From NCBI GenBank assembly GCA_021805585.1, contig JAJZEY010000385.1:1-7597 (forward strand): DNA of 7,597 nucleotides, read 5' to 3'. Below are positions 1 through 5,742 of this stretch, piece after piece (positions within the stretch are counted from its first letter, which is position 1; each line of letters opens with the position of its first letter). The position numbers were made by a program, and so were the translations under genes. The notes under the pieces were generated by a model. The model was not told where the DNA came from, searched no databases, and saw only the letters and a list, made by a program, of their open reading frames with translations. The stretch comes from Planctomycetota bacterium. GTDB taxonomy: Bacteria > Planctomycetota > Phycisphaerae > WQYP01.

Positions 1-467
1 CGGCAGCCGAATTGAATCTGTGGTTCCGTCAGAACCGCCGTCTCCAGAATTACTTTCACGACTATTGTTGGGTTTACCCTGCGGGCCGCGGCAGCCACGC
101 CAGCGATATCATCTTGCGCTTCGGCGAGATTTCCCGCCAGTATAGCCGGCAGGAACGCCACCATATCCACCTCATCGGCCCCGGCCTGCGCGCAGGCGGC
201 TGCCTCGGCCGCTTTGATATGTGAAAATGTGGTGCCCAGCGGAAATCCGACGCAGCCGCAGGCCACGGGCCGATGCCCGGACTGTCCCACGTCGCCGACG
301 GTATCCAGAAGTGTTCTAACCAGCCCGATCCACCGCGGGTTCACGCATACCGCCGCAAAATGGTGTTCCATCGCCTGGACGGTGAGTCGCCTGATTTGTG
401 CCTCCGTCGCTTCGGGCTTAAGCAGCGTATGGTCAATATATCCGGCGAGTTTGCTGGGTGTCATCAT
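1..467 (-). CDS. deoC: Deoxyribose-phosphate aldolase, N-terminal part (cut by left edge)
   Basis: Cytosolic class I aldolase that cleaves 2-deoxy-D-ribose 5-phosphate to glyceraldehyde 3-phosphate and acetaldehyde in deoxynucleoside catabolism. The frame reads open from 467 to the left edge, giving 155 codons, roughly two thirds of the family's usual 220-260 residues. Visible family blocks are IDHTLLKPEAT (residues 11-21), VCVNP (40-44), VGFPLG (73-78), GADEVDMV (96-103) with the conserved catalytic Asp at 101, and VKVILETAVLT (137-147). Lys138 in that last block aligns with the Schiff-base lysine (K167 of the E. coli enzyme). The second active-site lysine (the IKTSTG block) lies beyond the window. 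Two adjacent ATG codons (467 and 464) can start it; GGAAAG at 473-478 sits 5 or 8 nt upstream, so either fits. It lies 35 nt behind the RND transporter on the same strand with no hairpin between, so cotranscription is likely. Identity is firm; whether the gene is intact cannot be seen. Confidence 0.95.
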   Translation of the reverse strand, partial: MMTPSKLAGYIDHTLLKPEATEAQIRRLTVQAMEHHFAAVCVNPRWIGLVRTLLDTVGDVGQSGHRPVACGCVGFPLGTTFSHIKAAEAAACAQAGADEVDMVAFLPAILAGNLAEAQDDIAGVAAAARRVNPTIVVKVILETAVLTEPQIQFGC

Positions 468-472
468 GTGGT

Positions 473-478
473 CTTTCC
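473..478 (-). promoter_or_regulatory. Ribosome binding site of deoC
   Basis: GGAAAG on the minus strand, 5 nt before the ATG at 467 and 8 nt before the ATG at 464. It lies in the 35-nt gap after the RND transporter. That gap shows no terminator-like hairpin or T-run and is too short for an obvious separate promoter. Confidence 0.5.
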
Positions 479-502
479 ATGCGGATATGTGTATGCGGTA
501 GC

Positions 503-3500
503 TTAAACTTCCAGGCGGGCGGCACCGGGTTGCATTGGCGTGTGTGCAACGGCGGCTGGCCGGGCGTAATCAATTCCGCCGCAGGCGGTTCGGATTTTAT
601 CCATATAAATATAAAATACGGGTGTGACGAACAATGTCAGAAACTGGGAAAACACCAATCCGCCAATCACGGCCAGACCCAGTGGCCGGCGGGTGTCGGC
701 GTCTGCTCCGGTTCCCAGAGCAATCGGCAACGTGCCGAGCAGGGCGGCCATGGTTGTCATCATAATAGGGCGGAACCGGATGGAGCAGGCCTGGTAAATT
801 GCCTCGGCGGGCGGCAGGCCGCGATGCCGCTGGGCGTCAATCGCGAAATCGACCATCATAATGCCGTTCTTTTTTACCAGACCGATCAGCATAATCACGC
901 CGACAAACGCATACAAATCAAGAATTTTTCCGAAAATCATCAGCGTCAACAGTGCCCCAAGGCCCGCGAACGGAAGCGCGGTCAGAATGGTGATCGGATG
1001 AATGAAACTTTCATACAAAATGCCCAGGACAAGATAAATCACGACCACGGCCACAAGCAGCAGCAGCCCCATGTTAATGACCGCCTGCTGAAATATTTGA
1101 GCTTCACCCTGAAAATGCGTGATAATCTGCGGCGGCAATGTGGCCTTGGCCGCGGCCTTAATTTCACTCACCGCCCGGCTTAGTGAATAATTTGTAGCCA
1201 CATTAAAGGAAATAGTGACGGAAGGCAGAATACCGGTCTGATTGATTATCATCGGTCCCAGGCCTTTGGTGACCTTGGTGATTGCATTCAGCGGTACCAG
1301 CTTTCCGGTGTTTGACGTCACATACAACAGTGAAAGATCCGCCGGATTGCGCTGATATTTCGGCTCGGCCTCCAGAATAACTTCATATTGTGCCTGCGGA
1401 TCGTAAATAGTGCTGATCTGCTGTGCGCCGTAACTTAGCCCAAGCGCATCTTGAATTGCCTGATTGGAGACCCCCAGAATCTGGGCGCGGTTTTCATCTG
1501 GAACAATGTTGATCTGCGGCGTCTTGATCAGCAGGTCATTGTTCACCTCACGCAGCCCGGGCAAGGTGGAGAGTTTTTCCGTAAGTATGGGGGCGTATTT
1601 GAATAAGGCGGTCGTGTCCGGCGAAAGCAGCGTGAACTGATATTGCGCCTTGGTATTCTGACTGTCAATGGTAATCGGCGGAAGGTTTTGCATATAAGCC
1701 CGCAAGCCGACGACGCGATTAAGTTTCGGTCGCAGGCTGCTGATGAACTGATCGGTGGTAAGGGGGCGGTCGCCGGCGGGTTTCAGGTGAAAAAACATCA
1801 TGCCGCCGTTGCTGCCGCCAAAACGTCCGCCGCCGGCCAATGACATGAAATTATCCACATTGGGATCATTTCCCACCAGAGAAGCCATGGCTTTCTGGTG
1901 TCGCACCAGGGAATCAAAAGAAATGCTTTGGGCACCTTGTGTGGCGACCATCACATGTCCACTGTCGCCGGCGGGAATAAAGCCTTCCGGAATAACCGCC
2001 AGCAGATGCAGTGTCAGCCAGAGGGTAAGAGCGGAGCCAATCAGGACGATGGGGCCGACTTTAAGGATGCCGCGCAGCATCCAGAGGTAGATCAGACGTG
2101 AGGAATCAAAAAACGCTTCCATGGCGCGGTAGAAAAAATTGTGCCGGCGGCCACGCGGGTCCTTAAGCATTCGGCTGCAAAGCATGGGCGTGAGGGTAAG
2201 GGAAATGCCACCGGACATCAGAATGGCGGTGGCCAGCGTCAGGGCGAATTCGTTAAGCAGCCGGCCGATAATGCCGCCCAAAAAGATGATCGGTATAAAA
2301 ACCGCCACCAGCGAAAGAGTCATGGAAATAATGGTAAAGCCTATTTCGCGGGAGGCGTTAAGTGTTGCGGTCATGGGATCTTCGCCCATTTCGATATGCC
2401 GGTAAGAATTTTCCAGCATGACCACGGCGTCATCCACAATAAATCCCACCGCCAGCGTTAGGGCCAGAAGCGAAAAATAATCTATAGTAAAATGGAGTTC
2501 ATACATCACTCCAAACGTGCCTATGATAGCCAGCGGCATGGCCAGAAACGGAATAAGCGTGGCACGCAGTGTTCTTAAAAAGCAGAAGATGACCAGTGTC
2601 ACCAGCACCAGGGCCAACCCCAACGTAAGTTTAACATCGTAAACTCCCTGGCGGATATCCAATGATTTGTCATACATGGTTGTGAGCACAACGGTGGGGG
2701 GTATGCTGGACTGCAATTGTGGAATAATCGCCTTTATATCATTGACCACTTGAATGGTATTGGCACCGGGCTGTTTGGAAATGGCCAGAATAATCGCGCG
2801 GCTGAATTTTCCATTGGTGTAATACCAGGCACGCGTTTTGTTATTGGCGACGCTGTTTATCACGTGCGCCACCTGGTCCAGCCGAACCACCGCGCCGGTG
2901 GCCTTGTTGGTTTGAACAATCAGCGGCCGATATGCAGCCGCGTCGGTCAACTGACCGTTTGAATAAACCTGATACGTTTTGTGGGTGCCCCAAAGCGTGC
3001 CCGTCGGCTGGTTGACGTTGGCCGCCTGAATGGTACTCACAAGCTGGTTGACCCCAATACCGCGTTCCGCCAGCGCCTGCGGATTGACTTGAATTCTGAC
3101 GGCGTAAGTCTGGGCACCGAATACGTTCACCTGGGCCACGCCATTGACTTCCGAGATGGAATCTCCCAGCAGGTTTTCGGCATAGTCGTCCAGCTTGTAC
3201 ATGGGCATTGTTTTGGAGGTAAGCGCCAGAAGCAGGATGGCCTGTGCCGCCGGATTCACCTTCTGAAATGTAGGCGGATTGGGCATATTGTGCGGCAACT
3301 GGCCACCCGCCCGCGAAATGGCCGCCTGCACATCCAGGGCGCAGTTGTTAATATTCCGGCTCAGCGCAAAATTCAGCGTAATAGAGGTGCCGCCCTGCGA
3401 GCTTTGACTCGTCATGGATTCCAGGCCGGCAATCTGTGTAAATTGCTTTTCAAGCGGTGTAGCCACCGAAGATTCCATGGTTTCCGGATTGGCACCGGGC

Positions 3501-3652
3501 AGGGACGCACTTACCTGAATCGTCGGCCGCGCCACGTCGGGCAGGTCGCTGACCGGCAACTGAACGTAGGCCATAAGTCCGAAAATAACCAGGGTCACCA
3601 TGAGCAGCGTGGTGGCTACCGGGCGGCGTATGAATATCGCAGATATGTTCAT
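503..3652 (-). CDS. RND-family multidrug efflux transporter, inner-membrane component (HAE-1, MdtB/MdtC-like)
   Basis: A proton-driven pump of the inner membrane that takes substrates from the periplasm or membrane and expels them through an adaptor and an outer-membrane channel. The 1049 residues match the usual 1020-1070. The N-terminus (FIRRPVATTLL, residues 7-17, then QLPVSDLPDV at 31-40) is typical HAE-1. Transmembrane segments fall at about 11-31, a group at 340-550 and a group at 860-1015, with two large periplasmic loops (about 32-338 and 555-858), the standard two-fold layout. The proton-relay pair Asp407-Asp408 (GFIVDDAVVMLEN) carries the same numbers as in AcrB, and Lys928 (GLVKKNGIMMVDFA) matches AcrB Lys940, so the pump looks functional. 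NVNQPTGTL (212-220) and the KKNGIMMVDFA block favour the MdtB/MdtC/MuxB branch over AcrB. This is known family behaviour; the substrate cannot be predicted. Its ATG follows the adaptor's stop codon by 3 nt, implying translational coupling. Confidence 0.96.
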   Translation of the reverse strand: MNISAIFIRRPVATTLLMVTLVIFGLMAYVQLPVSDLPDVARPTIQVSASLPGANPETMESSVATPLEKQFTQIAGLESMTSQSSQGGTSITLNFALSRNINNCALDVQAAISRAGGQLPHNMPNPPTFQKVNPAAQAILLLALTSKTMPMYKLDDYAENLLGDSISEVNGVAQVNVFGAQTYAVRIQVNPQALAERGIGVNQLVSTIQAANVNQPTGTLWGTHKTYQVYSNGQLTDAAAYRPLIVQTNKATGAVVRLDQVAHVINSVANNKTRAWYYTNGKFSRAIILAISKQPGANTIQVVNDIKAIIPQLQSSIPPTVVLTTMYDKSLDIRQGVYDVKLTLGLALVLVTLVIFCFLRTLRATLIPFLAMPLAIIGTFGVMYELHFTIDYFSLLALTLAVGFIVDDAVVMLENSYRHIEMGEDPMTATLNASREIGFTIISMTLSLVAVFIPIIFLGGIIGRLLNEFALTLATAILMSGGISLTLTPMLCSRMLKDPRGRRHNFFYRAMEAFFDSSRLIYLWMLRGILKVGPIVLIGSALTLWLTLHLLAVIPEGFIPAGDSGHVMVATQGAQSISFDSLVRHQKAMASLVGNDPNVDNFMSLAGGGRFGGSNGGMMFFHLKPAGDRPLTTDQFISSLRPKLNRVVGLRAYMQNLPPITIDSQNTKAQYQFTLLSPDTTALFKYAPILTEKLSTLPGLREVNNDLLIKTPQINIVPDENRAQILGVSNQAIQDALGLSYGAQQISTIYDPQAQYEVILEAEPKYQRNPADLSLLYVTSNTGKLVPLNAITKVTKGLGPMIINQTGILPSVTISFNVATNYSLSRAVSEIKAAAKATLPPQIITHFQGEAQIFQQAVINMGLLLLVAVVVIYLVLGILYESFIHPITILTALPFAGLGALLTLMIFGKILDLYAFVGVIMLIGLVKKNGIMMVDFAIDAQRHRGLPPAEAIYQACSIRFRPIMMTTMAALLGTLPIALGTGADADTRRPLGLAVIGGLVFSQFLTLFVTPVFYIYMDKIRTACGGIDYARPAAVAHTPMQPGAARLEV

Positions 3653-3655
3653 GGG

Positions 3656-4840
3656 TTAACCTTGGCCTTCGTTGCCGCGTGTGCCGCCGCCGCTTGCCGC
3701 GGGGGCTATGAGGCCTTTTTTTACAATGTTCACCGATTTGCCGGGAACAACACTTATCTGACCATCGGTGATGACCGTCTGGCCAACCGTTAACCCCCGG
3801 GAAATGACCGCCAGATTATTATAAGAAAAAGCTTCGGTAACCGCCTGCATTCGGGCGACATTATTCTTTCCGACAATAAAAACATAGGAGCCATTTTGGC
3901 CGACCTGTACGGCGCTGGTTGGCACCACAATTGCCGCTTTTTCCAGGCCCACCCGCAGCGTCGCGTTCACATATTCGCCCGGCCAAAGCATATTGTTCCG
4001 GTTGGCAAACGTTCCCATTAATTGAATTGAACCGGTGACGGCATCCACCGCATTGTCCACAAAACTTAAATAACCGCGCGTAGGTGGCCGAGTCTGACCA
4101 CGGGCTTGCACGAAAATTGGGAGCCGCGAATCGAATTTTCGCGCACCAAGAATTTCATTCAGATTGCTTTGCGGAAGAGAAAATGCCACATAGATCGGCC
4201 GCATCTGATTAATGACCAGCAGGTTGGTGGCGGCGGCTTGGACGGTTTGTCCGGTAAACGCCAGCAGGTTGCCGGCTCGGCCATCCATAGGGGAGCGGAT
4301 GGTGCAATAGGCCAGGTTTATTTTTGCGGTTTGAATCAGCGCTTCGTCCGCCTGAACCTGTGCGGCGGCAGCCTGGGCGGTATATTTTGCGGTCAGATAT
4401 TCCGTGGGAGAAGCGGCCTTTAGTTTAAGCATCTGCCGTTCCTGATCGGCTATCACGCTGTTATTGTTGGCGCTGGCCTGGTCCTTTAACAAAGTCGCCT
4501 GTGCCTGTAAGAGAGCTGCCTGAAAAGGGGCGGCATCCAGCTTAAAAAGTATTTCTCCCTTTTTCACATTCTGTCCCGGCTTCACCAGAACCGCTGCCAG
4601 ACGACCGTTCAACTGGGACTGCAATGTGACACTGGCCACCGGCTGCACCGTGCCAATATTGGATAATTCCACCGGAATCGGACGGGTGGAAACCAGCGTA
4701 ACCCGCACCGGCACCGGTGGAGCGGCGGTATGTGTCGCCAACTTTTTCTGACAGCCGGTCGGTAAAATGGGCAGAAAAATAGCCAAAAGGCCGATTAAAA
4801 GCAACCGATAGCTCAGGAAGCCGCGGCGGGAGGTTTGCAT
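3656..4840 (-). CDS. RND efflux periplasmic adaptor (membrane fusion protein, HlyD/MdtA-like)
   Basis: Periplasmic adaptor that joins the RND transporter to an outer-membrane channel. From the ATG at 4840 it has 394 residues, normal for the family. The N-terminus has a basic start, a hydrophobic core (about 12-26) and Cys30 in LPTGC, suggesting a lipoprotein anchor, although Pro at -3 departs from the usual lipobox. The lipoyl-like half-motif is at about 64-102 (QSQLNGRLAAVLVKPGQ, GEILFKLD), an alanine/glutamine-rich alpha-hairpin follows at about 103-175, then the second lipoyl half with CTIRSPMDGRAG (179-190), beta-barrel and membrane-proximal domains, and a glycine-rich tail. An in-frame TTG at 4876 would add 12 residues. 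I prefer 4840 because it begins directly at the signal peptide, but no Shine-Dalgarno motif precedes it. SRRGFL (4-9) looks like a Tat motif, though the very hydrophobic core is also compatible with Sec. It is first gene of the pump operon; no outer-membrane factor is visible. Confidence 0.93.
   Translation of the reverse strand: MQTSRRGFLSYRLLLIGLLAIFLPILPTGCQKKLATHTAAPPVPVRVTLVSTRPIPVELSNIGTVQPVASVTLQSQLNGRLAAVLVKPGQNVKKGEILFKLDAAPFQAALLQAQATLLKDQASANNNSVIADQERQMLKLKAASPTEYLTAKYTAQAAAAQVQADEALIQTAKINLAYCTIRSPMDGRAGNLLAFTGQTVQAAATNLLVINQMRPIYVAFSLPQSNLNEILGARKFDSRLPIFVQARGQTRPPTRGYLSFVDNAVDAVTGSIQLMGTFANRNNMLWPGEYVNATLRVGLEKAAIVVPTSAVQVGQNGSYVFIVGKNNVARMQAVTEAFSYNNLAVISRGLTVGQTVITDGQISVVPGKSVNIVKKGLIAPAASGGGTRGNEGQG
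3660..3663 (-). promoter_or_regulatory. Shine-Dalgarno of the RND transporter, inside the adaptor's last codons
   Basis: AAGG on the minus strand, 7 nt before the transporter's ATG at 3652, overlapping the final codons of the adaptor. The adaptor's TAA (3656-3658) and the next ATG are 3 nt apart, so ribosomes finishing the adaptor can restart on the transporter. Confidence 0.45.
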
Positions 4841-4980
4841 GGATGCACAACGAAATGGCAAAAAATGGTTCTCCAATTCAAGGCGGCATCAGACCGCGTC
4901 CGCCAACACGCCTGCTGCCGCAGCCCGTAAACCGGTTGCAGGTCCGGTTCCTTGTGCCGTTGTGTAGCGGAGGGCACATT

Positions 4981-5115
4981 CGGGTGCGGGCGTCCGGCCC
5001 ACCCGGGGCTACGAACTCGGGTAAGATGCCCAGCCGCCAGCCTGGGGAAACCAGGAGCGGCAAATCGGAGCGGCTCCATCTTCTTCAAGTCACACGCGCG
5101 GCGAAGTTGCGCCGC
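4981..5115. repeat. Cluster of GC-rich hairpins, possibly a REP-like dispersed element
   Basis: Five inverted repeats lie within 135 bp. Arm 4981-4989 pairs with 4998-5005 (eight pairs, one bulged C at 4987). GGGT (5019-5022) pairs with GCCC (5028-5031) across AAGAT, with one G-T wobble. CCTGG (5041-5045) pairs with CCAGG (5051-5055) across GGAAA. GGAGC (5067-5071) pairs with GCTCC (5073-5077). GCGGCG (5098-5103) pairs with CGCCGC (5110-5115). None is followed by a T-run on either strand, so they are not simple terminators. In one plus-strand frame the stretch reads GATNSGKMPSRQPGET, reminiscent of the translated 'GKMPALPG' repeats that I associate with planctomycete and verrucomicrobial genomes. 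That likeness is from memory and is inference. The alternative is a structured 5' leader of the pump mRNA. Confidence 0.4.
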
Positions 5116-5139
5116 CCTGTGTGGTTTATAACGCCTGTT

Positions 5140-5170
5140 ATTCTACGCGGTTGCGGGCTGAATCGTCCAA
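5140..5170 (-). promoter_or_regulatory. Weak candidate promoter for the pump operon
   Basis: Minus strand: TTGGAC (5165-5170) and TAGAAT (5140-5145, five of six matches to the -10 consensus) with a 19-nt spacer, longer than the usual 17. It would place the transcript start near 5133, about 290 nt before the adaptor start. No better sigma-70-like pair was found closer to the gene. Confidence 0.22.
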
Positions 5171-5240
5171 TACAAGAAAGGTGGGTGCTCGTCGGCTGGC
5201 TGCGGGCGGACCGCAATGTAACGGAAAGCCGGGGAACGGG

Positions 5241-5269
5241 CGAACATATGAACGGGATTTGGCTATAAA
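5241..5269 (+). promoter_or_regulatory. Weak candidate promoter for the pilin-like gene
   Basis: TATAAA at 5264-5269 is a fair -10 box. The hexamer 17 nt upstream, CGAACA (5241-5246), matches only the second half of the -35 consensus. A start near 5276 would leave a short leader that contains the strong ribosome site at 5283-5287, which is consistent with translation from 5294. Confidence 0.3.
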
Positions 5270-5282
5270 ATGGCCGAGCCGC

Positions 5283-5287
5283 GGAGG
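5283..5287 (+). promoter_or_regulatory. Ribosome binding site that decides the pilin-like gene start
   Basis: GGAGG, a perfect Shine-Dalgarno core, 6 nt before the ATG at 5294. It favours that start over the in-frame ATGs at 5270 (upstream of it) and 5321 (preceded only by GGAAG at 10 nt). Confidence 0.65.
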
Positions 5288-5293
5288 CCACCG

Positions 5294-5479
5294 ATGAGTT
5301 GGGGCGGAAGATCGCAGCCCATGAATTACAGAATTCGCCGCGGATTTGCCCTTATGGAAATGATGGCTATTTTGATGGTGATTATTGTGCTGATTTCCGT
5401 CAGCATTGCGGTCGCCGCCCAGGTTCCGCAAACCAGCGATCGCAAACCGCCCCTTATCGAACTTCACGATCTGAAATAG
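5294..5479 (+). CDS. Very short type IV pilin-like protein with prepilin cleavage/methylation motif
   Basis: A 61-residue protein with a class III (type IV prepilin) signal. The leader of 17 residues ends in the basic stretch RIRRG, followed by FALMEMMAILMVIIVLIS: cleavage is expected between Gly17 and Phe18, with the hallmark Glu at mature position +5 (Glu22) and one hydrophobic helix to about residue 42. In known families such proteins are processed and N-methylated by PilD and assemble into pili or type II secretion pseudopili. Only about 18 polar residues (VPQTSDRKPP then IELHDLK) follow the helix, so there is no globular head; the mature form is 44 residues, shorter than even Geobacter PilA. 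The stop at 5477-5479 is a TAG. No other pilus or secretion gene is in the window. It could be a genuine mini-pilin, a membrane peptide, or the surviving 5' end of a decayed pilin gene. The motif call is firm; the function is not. Confidence 0.75.
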   Translation: MSWGGRSQPMNYRIRRGFALMEMMAILMVIIVLISVSIAVAAQVPQTSDRKPPLIELHDLK

Positions 5480-5648
5480 CGCGTTTCCGCCTTTGGAACA
5501 CCGCACCGGGCCCCAGCCGACCACAATTGTGGCGTTTCTGGAACAGTACCGGCGCATGTATCCTTTCCACCTTTGTTTCAAGAATTACCGGAGCTTGAAC
5601 CGGAGGAACCAGAACGCGCTTAGACGATTTGGGTGGATTCCGGAAATT

Positions 5649-5677
5649 TTGCCGCAGCAACTTCGTTAAGTTAATAT
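5649..5677 (+). promoter_or_regulatory. Candidate promoter of the glycosidase gene
   Basis: TTGCCG (5649-5654) and TAATAT (5672-5677) with an ideal 17-nt spacer; each hexamer matches the sigma-70 consensus at four of six positions. The transcript would start near 5684, so the terminator-like hairpin at 5690-5711 would sit at the very 5' end of the message. Confidence 0.35.
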
Positions 5678-5689
5678 GCGTGTTCTTTG

Positions 5690-5723
5690 CCGTCGGTCCA
5701 AAATCCGGCGGTGTTGTTTTTTT
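5690..5723 (+). terminator. Intrinsic-terminator-like hairpin just before the glycosidase
   Basis: CCGTCGG (5690-5696) pairs with CCGGCGG (5705-5711) over seven pairs, one a G-T wobble, with an 8-nt loop; TGTTG and then seven T's (5717-5723) follow. This has the form of a rho-independent terminator on the plus strand. It may end the pilin-like transcript. It leaves only 19 nt before the glycosidase ATG at 5743, too little for a separate promoter, so it may instead act as an attenuator or leader hairpin for the glycosidase. Confidence 0.6.
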
Positions 5724-5728
5724 CATTC

Positions 5729-5732
5729 GGAG
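5729..5732 (+). promoter_or_regulatory. Ribosome binding site of the glycosidase
   Basis: GGAG, 10 nt before the ATG at 5743 and 6 nt after the T-run of the hairpin. It supports this start, which also places the twin-arginine motif near the N-terminus as expected. Confidence 0.5.
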
Positions 5733-5742
5733 CGGCAATCGC

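Larger units (their letters stand above)
4841..5293. other. Divergent intergenic region without a convincing gene
   Basis: A 453-bp gap between the pump operon (leftward) and the pilin-like gene (rightward). Several frames are open on both strands, but their translations are rich in Arg, Pro, Gly and Ser, show no domain, and overlap one another, as expected of GC-rich noncoding DNA. It contains the hairpin cluster at 4981-5115, a weak minus-strand promoter candidate at 5140-5170, and a weak plus-strand promoter candidate at 5241-5269. If the pump operon starts near 5133, its leader would be about 290 nt long and would include all the hairpins. Confidence 0.6.
5480..5742 (+). other. Intergenic region upstream of the glycosidase
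   Basis: This 263-bp stretch has no supported gene. One frame is open from about 5475 to the TAA at 5667-5669 but offers only a GTG (5529) and an ATG (5553), neither with a ribosome site. The 3' part holds a promoter candidate (5649-5677), a terminator-like hairpin with T-run (5690-5723) and the ribosome site of the glycosidase (5729-5732). Confidence 0.6.

Noticed and set aside
458..1183. Long plus-strand open frame antisense to the RND transporter (241 codons)
   Set aside because: It lies opposite a clear RND gene, and its translation is Gln/His/Asn-rich with no domain, as expected of an antisense shadow of a hydrophobic protein.
2981..3793. Plus-strand open frame of 270 codons spanning the RND N-terminus and adaptor C-terminus
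   Set aside because: It is antisense to two well-supported genes, its His/Arg-rich composition mirrors the opposite strand, and no ribosome site or motif was seen.
4843..5268. Plus-strand open frame of 141 codons across the divergent gap
   Set aside because: Arg/Pro/Gly-rich translation without domain; it overlaps the adaptor's 5' end and the hairpin cluster, which explains the open frame in GC-rich DNA.
5138..5581. Minus-strand open frame of 147 codons over the pilin-like gene
   Set aside because: Its Asn/His-rich middle is the antisense of the pilin's hydrophobic helix, and it shows no recognisable feature.
5475..5669. Plus-strand open frame after the pilin-like gene (possible frameshifted pilin tail or small protein)
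   Set aside because: It has no ribosome site before the GTG at 5529 or ATG at 5553, and the translation (for example AFLEQYRRMYPFHL) matches no pilin head that I recognise. Conservation analysis could revive it.
5054..5736. Octamer GGAGCGGC repeated at 5054, 5067 and 5729 in noncoding DNA
   Set aside because: The same octamer also occurs inside the adaptor gene (near 4728), so it is probably a chance GC-rich word rather than an operator.
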